A stretch of DNA of 5,355 nucleotides from the NCBI GenBank assembly GCA_035633255.1, contig DASQFD010000022.1, positions 1 to 5,355 of the forward strand, read 5' to 3'. A program made the position numbers and the translations under genes. How positions within the stretch are numbered: position 1 is the first letter of the stretch; each line of letters begins with the position of its first letter. The notes beneath the pieces are model-generated. The model ran no database searches. It had not been told where the DNA came from and saw only the letters and a program-made list of their open reading frames with translations. Of this stretch, positions 1 to 4,862 are shown in pieces. This DNA is from DASQFD01 sp035633255 (GTDB taxonomy: Bacteria; Actinomycetota; Actinomycetes; Actinomycetales; Dermatophilaceae).

Positions 1-243
1 GGGCCCGATCGGACGCAGCCCACGCCGGTCAGCCTCGGCGACCACGTTGAGCCGGTCCAGCAACGGACCCCACAACGCCACCCCCGCGACCGGGGTCAGG
101 TCCGTCTCCGAAGCAGCCACCCCCGGGGTTGGCACCGCCCGCGCCGGACGCGCCAGCAGCTCATCCTCGACATCGAACAACAGGCCGGTATCGTTCACCC
201 CGCGGGTGCCCTTCTTCTCGGCTGATCGCGACTTCGCAATCAC
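1..243 (-). CDS. Probable transposase (IS1380-like), N-terminal part, cut by window edge
   Basis: An open frame runs from a GTG at 243 through the left edge with no stop, giving 81 visible codons. The protein begins VIAKSRSAEKKGTRGVNDTG and later reads LTPVAGVALWGPLLDRLN followed by AEADRRGLRPIGP. From memory, this resembles the N-terminus of actinobacterial IS1380-family transposases, which carry a similar 'GVAL..LLDRL' segment before the catalytic part; the DDE catalytic domain would lie outside the window, so function is not shown here. The start at 243 is chosen because AAGGGAAG lies just upstream. An in-frame GTG at 267 is the alternative, and an in-frame TGA at 289-291 limits any further extension. 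Codon use is looser than in the neighbours (AAG, TCA, CGA, GAT, ATT are present), which fits a mobile gene. It lies just downstream of the DUF222-HNH gene on the same strand. It could instead be another accessory gene; the family call is moderate. Confidence 0.5.
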   Translation of the reverse strand, partial: MIAKSRSAEKKGTRGVNDTGLLFDVEDELLARPARAVPTPGVAASETDLTPVAGVALWGPLLDRLNVVAEADRRGLRPIGP

Positions 244-249
244 GATCTT

Positions 250-264
250 CCCTTGCAGCAAGGG
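250..264 (-). repeat. Palindrome over the transposase ribosome-binding site
   Basis: The sequence CCCTTGC-A-GCAAGGG is a perfect inverted repeat with 7-bp arms around one central base. In the minus-strand RNA its second arm (GCAAGGG) contains the purine-rich AAGGG that would act as the Shine-Dalgarno sequence for the GTG at 243. Folding would hide the ribosome-binding site. Some IS elements use such structures to stop read-through transcripts from being translated; whether this one does so is inference. It could also be a protein-binding operator. Confidence 0.5.
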
Positions 265-316
265 CACTTCCGCGTCATGACACGGCCCTCACAGGCATCC
301 GGCTGAAAGATCAGGG

Positions 317-2689
317 TCAGAACGGCGGCGGGTCGTGTGCTCCACGGACGTCCGCGCCCACGTCGAGCCCCGCTGAGGCGCGGTGGCGGCGGGCGCCTCT
401 GCGGTAGCGCCGGCCCAGCCGCAGGCGGCCCGGGTGGCAACCGGGGTGGGTCGTGTCGACCGGCCGCGGTCCGGGCCCGGCCGGGTGCGGACCGAAGTCG
501 AACCCCACAGCACGGGGGTCGTCGCGTGACCGCGGTGGTGCCTGGCCGGCGAGAGTGTGCTCGACCCGGTGCTCGAGCCGGCTGAACGCCTGTTCCTCGT
601 CGTCGCGACGGTGGAACGGCGCGGCTCCTTCGTGGTGGTCCCGCCCGACGGCGCCGGTCCCGTCCTGGCCGTCGCGGCCGGGGAGCAGGTCCCTGACCCG
701 TGCGGGCGTGGACGACTCGGGGAGGGCCGCCGACGGGTCCGTGGACCCACCGGTGGAGGTCGACACGCCCCCGATCGACAAAGCCCTCAGCGTCGGCGGC
801 ACCGTGGTGGCGCCCAGCAGGTCCACCGGGTGGGTTCGGTGCACCGTCCCGGCCGGGTCGGTCCACGTGGCCGTGCCGTCGGGGTCCAGGCGCACACGCC
901 ACCCGGGAGACTGCTTGACCCGGTGGTGACGCCGGCACAGGCACATGAGGTTCGTCGCGTCGGTCGGACCGGTCGGCCAGGCCCGGACGTGGTCGACGTC
1001 GCAGAACCGCGCCGCGATCACGCACCCGGGGAACCGGCACCGGGCGTCGCGGGCCTTGACCAGCGCCACCAGAGGCACCGGCGGCCGGTACCGGGCCCTC
1101 GACAGCGTCGCGTCGACGTCGAGCAGCGCCCCGCTGACCGGGTGGCACGCGAGCACCTCCACCTCCAGCGGGCGCACCCCGCTGCCATCAGCCCCGGTGG
1201 CGGAGCGTGGCTGGCCGCGGGTGCCGGTGGGCGACCGCGGTGGTGCTGGCTCGCTCGTCCGCGCCGACCCAGCGGCGGCCACGTCGAGCAGCCAGCGCCG
1301 CGGCACCAGCAGGGTCTCCACCCGGCCCAGCACCCCGATCTCGACGACACCGTCGCGGTCCAGTGCAGGGCGCGGAGAGGGCAACCACGACAGGGACGGC
1401 GGCGCGGACGGCGAAAGGGGCGGCGGCAGCGACGACGGCGCGGACAGCGAGAGGGGTGGCGGCAGCGACGACGGCGACGACCCCGGGGAGGGCAACGACG
1501 ACGGCGACGGCCCCATCGTCGGCACCGGCGAGCGCCGTGCGGGCAGGGATAGCGCTCCAGTCGTAGGCGGCGCTTCGACGTCGCGGGTCGGGGACCCGCC
1601 AGCGCGGGGGCCGGTGCCTGAGCCGGCGGTCAGCCGTGACTCCTCCCCTTCTCCGCTCACGACCGCGTCACCGCCGGACACCGGGTCACCGCCGGACACC
1701 GAGTCACCCGCAGGCACCGGGGTGTCACCGGCCGGCACCGGGGGGTCACCTGCAGGCACCGGGTCACCGGCCGGCACCGGGGGGTCACCGGCCGGCACCG
1801 AGCCACCGCAGGGCACCGGGCCACCGGCGGGCACCGAGCCACCGGCAGGCACGTGGTCACCGCCGGGCACCGGCTCGGTGAAGGCGGTGGCCGGGACGGC
1901 GACCTGCAGCTGCACGGCCACGGTGGTCTGGCCGGCGACGAGGTCCAACAGCGCGTCCGCACGGCCCTGCTCGACCGTCTCGCACCTGCCCTCCGCTCGG
2001 TACCGCCGGGCCAGGGCGTCGACCGCGGCCCACGCCTGCGCCGACCGCTCCGAGGGGAACCGGCCCTCCCACAGGTCCACCCCGGGCTCGACCGTCGACC
2101 GGCGCAACCCCCGGTCCCGGCGGGCCCGCTCCACCCGCTCCCGGAGCAGGTCGGGGTCCACTGCCGCCAGCACCCGCCGGACCCGCCGTCGGAGCACCGC
2201 CGGCGGCTCCGACCCCAGATGCCCCGCCAGGGCCTCGTCGACCGCCCGGCACACCTCCTCGGGCGCCCCCTCCAGCTCCTCGGCGACCACCCCGGCTCGG
2301 AAGGCGTCCAGCCGCCCCCCGGTCACCGCCTCCGCCACCCGTGGCAGCACGCTGACGATGCGCGCCGCTCGGTCGACCATCGCGCCCGCTCGGGCCTCGG
2401 CCACGCCCAACGCGTCCCCGACCAGACCCGCCGCGTCCAGCCGCACGTGCCCCAGCGGGCGCACCGACTCGGCCAGCATCCCGTCCTCGCCGGCCGTGGT
2501 CTCGGTGGCAGCCACCGCCGCCAGCGCCAGCAGCTGCACGCCCGCGACCTGGTTGCCCAGCGCCTGGCAACCGGCAACCAGGTCGACCCACGCCTTGAGC
2601 GGCACGTCGGACCGGTCCCCGTGCACCACGTCGGTGACCGCGGCGCGCACCTCCTCCACCGCCGTCGCCACTCCCGCCAGTTCGAACAT
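317..2689 (-). CDS. DUF222 domain / HNH endonuclease protein (13E12 repeat family)
   Basis: A 790-aa protein of the large actinobacterial DUF222-HNH family, related to the M. tuberculosis 13E12 (REP13E12) proteins. Residues about 1-270 form the helical DUF222 region (MFELAGVATAVEEVRAAV onward, ending near VQLQVAVPATAF). Residues about 270-445 are a low-complexity Pro/Gly/Ser linker made of tandem repeats. Residues 446-545 return to conserved sequence (VVEIGVLGRVETLLVPRRW). The HNH nuclease follows at 549-592: zinc cysteines C551 and C556 (CRFPGC), the DVDH histidine H567, N580, C585 and H588/H589 in LCRRHHRVK. All key HNH residues are present, so nuclease activity is plausible; the cellular role of the family is not established. 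The tail ends in HDPPPF, as in many relatives as I recall them, suggesting that the C-terminus is intact. The frame is open upstream to 2938, but I chose ATG 2689 because conserved sequence begins there and a -10 element and an SOS box sit on it. The upstream stretch is 11-bp non-coding repeats. Confidence 0.9.
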   Translation of the reverse strand: MFELAGVATAVEEVRAAVTDVVHGDRSDVPLKAWVDLVAGCQALGNQVAGVQLLALAAVAATETTAGEDGMLAESVRPLGHVRLDAAGLVGDALGVAEARAGAMVDRAARIVSVLPRVAEAVTGGRLDAFRAGVVAEELEGAPEEVCRAVDEALAGHLGSEPPAVLRRRVRRVLAAVDPDLLRERVERARRDRGLRRSTVEPGVDLWEGRFPSERSAQAWAAVDALARRYRAEGRCETVEQGRADALLDLVAGQTTVAVQLQVAVPATAFTEPVPGGDHVPAGGSVPAGGPVPCGGSVPAGDPPVPAGDPVPAGDPPVPAGDTPVPAGDSVSGGDPVSGGDAVVSGEGEESRLTAGSGTGPRAGGSPTRDVEAPPTTGALSLPARRSPVPTMGPSPSSLPSPGSSPSSLPPPLSLSAPSSLPPPLSPSAPPSLSWLPSPRPALDRDGVVEIGVLGRVETLLVPRRWLLDVAAAGSARTSEPAPPRSPTGTRGQPRSATGADGSGVRPLEVEVLACHPVSGALLDVDATLSRARYRPPVPLVALVKARDARCRFPGCVIAARFCDVDHVRAWPTGPTDATNLMCLCRRHHRVKQSPGWRVRLDPDGTATWTDPAGTVHRTHPVDLLGATTVPPTLRALSIGGVSTSTGGSTDPSAALPESSTPARVRDLLPGRDGQDGTGAVGRDHHEGAAPFHRRDDEEQAFSRLEHRVEHTLAGQAPPRSRDDPRAVGFDFGPHPAGPGPRPVDTTHPGCHPGRLRLGRRYRRGARRHRASAGLDVGADVRGAHDPPPF
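1401..1472 (-). repeat. 36-bp tandem duplication in the linker of the DUF222-HNH gene
   Basis: Two adjacent 36-bp copies (1401-1436 and 1437-1472) differ at only three positions. In the gene's frame they encode SSLPPPLSPSAP and SSLPPPLSLSAP, a 12-residue Pro/Ser repeat at about residues 406-429. The length is a multiple of three, so the frame is kept. This looks like recent slippage or unequal exchange inside a disordered linker. Confidence 0.85.
1667..1873 (-). repeat. In-frame minisatellite, 11 units of 18 or 21 bp
   Basis: Eleven head-to-tail units of the form GTCACCGGCCGGCACCGG (plus strand) fill 207 bases. Starting at 1667, unit lengths are 18,18,21,21,18,21,18,18,18,18,18. The 21-bp units carry an extra codon. 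On the coding (minus) strand they encode a hexa/heptapeptide of the type VPAGDP or VPAGDPP, with variants VPAGGS, VPCGGS and VSGGDP, at about residues 273-341 of the DUF222-HNH protein. The repeats form the first part of the linker between the DUF222 and HNH regions. There are no spacers, so it is not a CRISPR array. Confidence 0.9.
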
Positions 2690-2697
2690 GTGTACGA
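2682..2697 (-). promoter_or_regulatory. LexA/SOS box over the start codon of the DUF222-HNH gene
   Basis: The plus-strand sequence TCGAACATGTGTACGA matches the mycobacterial/actinobacterial SOS-box consensus TCGAAC-N4-GTTCGA at 11 of 12 fixed positions (GTACGA in place of GTTCGA). Read on the coding strand it is TCGTACACATGTTCGA, and its internal ATG is the proposed start codon at 2689. A bound LexA dimer would cover the transcription start and the first codons. Several M. tuberculosis 13E12-family genes are known LexA targets, which supports the assignment. LexA binding itself is inferred. Confidence 0.8.
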
Positions 2698-2702
2698 CAC
2701 TA
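2697..2702 (-). promoter_or_regulatory. Likely -10 element of the DUF222-HNH gene (leaderless)
   Basis: On the minus strand TAGTGT fits the actinobacterial TAnnnT -10 pattern. Seven bases (CGTACAC) separate it from the ATG at 2689, which would put the transcription start on or next to the A of the start codon. No Shine-Dalgarno sequence is visible upstream of this ATG, as expected for leaderless translation. No good -35 hexamer is seen at 16-18 bases, so the promoter may be weak. Confidence 0.55.
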
Positions 2703-2775
2703 GAGGAGGCCACCGACAGCCGCCGCTGGTCATCCACGGGCGCAGGCCGGGCTCCGGACGGGCGCCAGACAGACT

Positions 2776-2857
2776 CACCGGACAGGCACCGGACAAGGAC
2801 CGGACCAGCACCGGACGGGTAGCAGCAGGCCGACGCACCGGACGGACACCGGACGGA
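2776..2857. repeat. 11-bp tandem repeats, core CACCGGAC, upstream of the SOS promoter
   Basis: Four contiguous 11-bp units lie at 2776-2819 (CACCGGACAGG, CACCGGACAAG, GACCGGACCAG, CACCGGACGGG). Two more, both CACCGGACGGA, lie at 2836-2857. Further CCGGA copies off the 11-bp phase lie at 2754 and 2877. The period is close to one turn of B-DNA and not a multiple of three, which argues for non-coding DNA. The block starts about 75 bases upstream of the proposed -10 element. It could be a regulatory array or simply a slippage product. Confidence 0.75.
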
Positions 2858-2963
2858 CCTAGCCGGCGACCACACCCCGGACGCACCGGGCGGGCAGCGC
2901 GGGGGCAGCGCGCGGGCGCCTGGGGGCCCTCGCGGCATACCGGCGTCTTGTACTTACACGCCC

Positions 2964-2999
2964 CCTTGGCTGCCCACACACCCTCGGCTGCTCACACAC
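2964..2999. repeat. 18-bp tandem duplication downstream of cdd
   Basis: CCTTGGCTGCCCACACAC (2964-2981) is followed directly by CCTCGGCTGCTCACACAC (2982-2999), identical at 16 of 18 positions. It lies in non-coding DNA between cdd and the DUF222-HNH gene. No function is evident. Confidence 0.8.
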
Positions 3000-3072
3000 C
3001 ACTTCGGCGTTCGACTGCGGACCTCCGCCCACCGCGACCGGAGCCGGCCACACCGCCGCCGACCGGAGCGGG

Positions 3073-3561
3073 TCAGGGAAGGCGGCGAGCCAGATCGTCG
3101 GCGCCGAACGCCTGGGGCAGGACCGCGGCCAGGGACCGGACTCCCTCGGGGGTGAGCAGCAGACACTCCGGCCCACCGCACTCCCACAGCAGCTGCCGGC
3201 ACCGCCCGCAGGGCATCAGCGCCTCCCCGTGGCCGTCCACGCACACCACCGCGACCAGGGAGCCCCCACCGCTCGCGTGCAGCTGGGACACCATGCCGCA
3301 CTCGGCACACAGGCCGACCCCGTAGGAGGCGTTCTCGACGTTGCACCCGGCGACCACCCGGCCGTCGTCCACGAGGCCGGCCACACCGACCGGGAAGCGG
3401 GAGTACGGTGCGTAGGCGCGGCCCGCCATCTCCACCGCCCGGGCCCGAAGCCCCGCCCAGTCGACGCCGCCCGCGACCCCGTGCGCGTCGTCCGCCCCAT
3501 CCGTCACGTGCGCGTCCGGCGGCTCGTCGGCCTCCCGCGGCTCGTCGGCCTCCGGCGTCAC
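3073..3561 (-). CDS. cdd: Cytidine deaminase
   Basis: A 162-aa zinc enzyme that hydrolyses cytidine and deoxycytidine to uridine and deoxyuridine in cytosolic pyrimidine salvage. The catalytic signature is complete: GCNVENASYG (residues 72-81) for nucleoside binding, CAEC with zinc ligand C85 and proton-shuttling E87, and PCGRCRQ with zinc ligands C118 and C121. AYAPYSRFPVGVAG (50-62) is the usual N-terminal substrate region. Length and motifs fit the homotetrameric one-domain type (about 130 aa), apart from an extra acidic N-terminus of about 33 residues containing a duplicated EADEP. Start: GTG 3561 overlaps the TGA of the amidohydrolase by four bases (GTGA), and GGAGG (3566-3570) lies four bases upstream. 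A GTG at 3507 would remove the extension but lacks a visible ribosome-binding site. It is the last gene of the apparent operon. Confidence 0.95.
   Translation of the reverse strand: MTPEADEPREADEPPDAHVTDGADDAHGVAGGVDWAGLRARAVEMAGRAYAPYSRFPVGVAGLVDDGRVVAGCNVENASYGVGLCAECGMVSQLHASGGGSLVAVVCVDGHGEALMPCGRCRQLLWECGGPECLLLTPEGVRSLAAVLPQAFGADDLARRLP
3520..3553 (-). repeat. 16-bp direct repeat in the N-terminal extension of cdd
   Basis: CGGCTCGTCGGCCTCC occurs exactly at 3520-3535 and 3538-3553, an 18-bp period. On the coding strand it gives EADEP-R-EADEP (residues 4-14). It explains part of the unusual acidic N-terminal extension and keeps the frame. Confidence 0.85.
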
Positions 3562-4799
3562 GGCGCCTCCACCGCCGGCACCAGCTCCGCGGCAGCGGCG
3601 GCCTTGACCGTGTGCGCCACGACGACACCGGCCAGCAGGCGTGCCCCGGCCACCACCGCCCGCTCGTCCACCACCAGGTCTCCCTGGTGCAGGTCGAACG
3701 TCGGGCCACCGGGCGTCCGGGTGCCCAGCCGCGCCATGGCGCCCGGGGCGTGGGCGAGGTACCAGGAGAAGTCCTCACCCCCCAGGGACTGGGTGGTCGT
3801 CGTCGGCACCAGGTCGCACCCGAGCGCCGCGAGGCGCAGGGCCTCGACCGCCTCCTCCTCGTTGACCACCGGCGGGACGCCCTTGACCCGCTCCAGCCGC
3901 GCCTCGACGCCGTAGGGGGCCACGACGCCCGAGACGATCTCCTCCAGCAGCGGGCCGACCCCCAGCCACGCCGTGGCGTCCAGCATCCGCAGCGTGCCGC
4001 TGCACTCACCGGTGCTGGGGATGACGTTGCTGGCGCGGCCCGCGTGCACGGTGCCCCAGACCAGCGCCGCGCCGGCGCGGGGGTCGAGGCGCCGGGACAG
4101 CGCCGCCGGCACGTCGGCGACCACCTTGGCCAGAGCGTAGACGAGGTCCTCGGTCAGCTGCGGCCGGGAGGTGTGCCCGCCCCGGCCGTGCAGGAAGACC
4201 CGGATGTGGTCGCACGCCGCGGTGATCGCGCCCTCGCGCAGCCCGACCTCCCCGACGTCGAGGCTGGGGTCGCAGTGCACCGCGAAGACCGCGTCGACGT
4301 CCTCCATCGCCCCGTGCGTGATGGCGTCGTGCGCCCCGCCGGGGATGATCTCCTCGGCGGCCTGGAAGACCCCGCGCACCCCGATCCCGCGCTCGCGCAG
4401 CGCCTCCTCGTGCGCCCGCAGCGCCAGCAGCGCCCCCAGCAGCGCGACGACGTGCACGTCGTGTCCGCACGCGTGGCACACGTCCGGGACGGTGGACGCG
4501 AAGGGCAGCTCCGTCCGCTCCCGGACGGGCAGGGCGTCCATGTCGGCGCGCAGGGCGACCCGGTATGCCGCCTGCTCGGCACCGAGGTCGGCCACCAGCC
4601 CGGTGCCCGGCAGGGTGCGGACGGCGATGCCGGCCTCCTCGAGCACGCGGCACACGGTCGCGGTGGTGCGGTTCTCCTCGCGCGAGAGCTCGGGGTGCGC
4701 GTGGAGGTCGCGCCGGACGTCGAGCAGGCGAGGGGTGTCGGCGGCGATCGTGTCGACGAGGGCCGCGACCAGGGCGTCGGTGGTCATGAGGACCGCCAT
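3558..4799 (-). CDS. M20-family (M20D-like) metallo-amidohydrolase
   Basis: A 413-aa cytosolic amidohydrolase/peptidase of the M20 family, close to the M20D branch (AmhX, HipO and IAA-amino-acid hydrolase types), which cleaves N-acyl amino acids or similar amides with two metal ions. Motifs in order: DLHAHPELSREE (31-42), ALRADMDALPV (82-92), CHACGHDVH (108-116, ligands C111 and H113), QAAEE (146-150, general base E149 and ligand E150), VHCDPSL with ligand H175, GRGGHTSRP (205-213) in the dimerisation domain, GRASNVIPSTGECSGTLR (254-271), GGEDFSWYL (340-348) and FDLHQGD with probable ligand H371. No signal peptide is seen. Length is normal. ATG 4799 is taken, but neither it nor ATG 4787 has a clear Shine-Dalgarno sequence, so the start is uncertain. 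It overlaps cdd by four bases. Similar amidohydrolases occur beside nucleoside-uptake and salvage genes (cdd, deoA, add) in other actinobacteria; that context and the true substrate are not shown by this sequence. Confidence 0.9.
   Translation of the reverse strand: MAVLMTTDALVAALVDTIAADTPRLLDVRRDLHAHPELSREENRTTATVCRVLEEAGIAVRTLPGTGLVADLGAEQAAYRVALRADMDALPVRERTELPFASTVPDVCHACGHDVHVVALLGALLALRAHEEALRERGIGVRGVFQAAEEIIPGGAHDAITHGAMEDVDAVFAVHCDPSLDVGEVGLREGAITAACDHIRVFLHGRGGHTSRPQLTEDLVYALAKVVADVPAALSRRLDPRAGAALVWGTVHAGRASNVIPSTGECSGTLRMLDATAWLGVGPLLEEIVSGVVAPYGVEARLERVKGVPPVVNEEEAVEALRLAALGCDLVPTTTTQSLGGEDFSWYLAHAPGAMARLGTRTPGGPTFDLHQGDLVVDERAVVAGARLLAGVVVAHTVKAAAAAELVPAVEAP
3566..3570 (-). promoter_or_regulatory. 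Ribosome-binding site of cdd inside the amidohydrolase gene
   Basis: The minus strand reads GGTGGAGGCGCC-GTG. GGAGG lies within the last codons of the amidohydrolase, four bases before the GTG of cdd. It decides the cdd start at 3561 and supports coupling through the GTGA overlap. Confidence 0.65.
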
Positions 4800-4841
4800 G
4801 CTACCGGCGCAGAGGAGACCGGCCCCGCTCCCCGGACCGGT

Positions 4842-4862
4842 GCGCGGCGCTCAGCGCCGCGC
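4842..4862. repeat. GC-rich hairpin centred on the stop codon of the regulator gene
   Basis: GCGCGGCGCT-C-AGCGCCGCGC is a perfect inverted repeat with 10-bp arms and a one-base centre. The regulator's TGA (4851-4853) lies in the loop region. No T-run follows in the direction of transcription, so it is not a standard intrinsic terminator. It may attenuate transcription into the amidohydrolase, protect the mRNA end, or be a binding site. In GC-rich DNA some such palindromes arise by chance, but a 10-bp perfect arm is long. Confidence 0.55.

Larger units (their letters stand above)
2690..3072. other. Gene-free interval between cdd and the DUF222-HNH gene
   Basis: This 383-base stretch has no gene that I can support. 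It contains the promoter and operator of the DUF222-HNH gene at its left end, an 11-bp repeat cluster (2776-2857), a more AT-containing patch at about 2945-2960 with a small TGTA-CT-TACA dyad, an 18-bp tandem duplication (2964-2999) and a 9-bp direct repeat GACCGGAGC (3036-3044 and 3061-3069). I see no T-run terminator behind cdd. A short GCGGA-CC-TCCGC dyad near 3017-3028 is too small to call one. Confidence 0.6.

Noticed and set aside
240..278. Short MTRKCPCCKGRS peptide with a CPCC motif on the minus strand
   Set aside because: It is the end of a low-complexity frame overlapping the DUF222-HNH gene in another frame, and a single CxxC-like pair is not enough for a zinc ribbon.
47..280. Plus-strand 77-codon frame at the left edge
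   Set aside because: It is antisense to the partial transposase frame, is Ser/Thr-rich and has no ribosome-binding site.
1667..1873. Possible CRISPR array
   Set aside because: The units are contiguous with no unique spacers, and they are in frame within a coding gene.
2704..2709. AGGAGG on the plus strand, looking like a Shine-Dalgarno sequence
   Set aside because: No start codon follows at suitable distance on the plus strand and no plausible gene begins there.
945..2822. Long open frame on the plus strand (about 625 codons)
   Set aside because: It is antisense to the DUF222-HNH gene. Its product is a Ser/Thr/Arg/Pro-rich low-complexity chain with no recognisable domain, as expected opposite a GC-rich gene.
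2690..2938. 83-codon upstream extension of the DUF222-HNH frame
   Set aside because: It is Pro/Arg/Ser/Cys-rich, made of 11-bp repeats that do not keep frame, has no family similarity, and would place the -10 element and SOS box inside the gene.
3017..3028. GCGGA-CC-TCCGC as a terminator for cdd
   Set aside because: The stem is only 5 bp with a two-base loop and there is no T-run.
1853..3325. Plus-strand frame of about 490 codons spanning the gene-free interval
   Set aside because: It crosses the DUF222 N-terminus, the 11-bp repeats and the cdd end, is His/Arg/Pro-rich and matches no family; it is a shadow of GC-rich DNA.
2954..4009. Minus-strand frame of about 351 codons over cdd and the amidohydrolase
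   Set aside because: It lies in another frame of two well-supported genes and is Arg/Gly/Trp-rich with no motifs.
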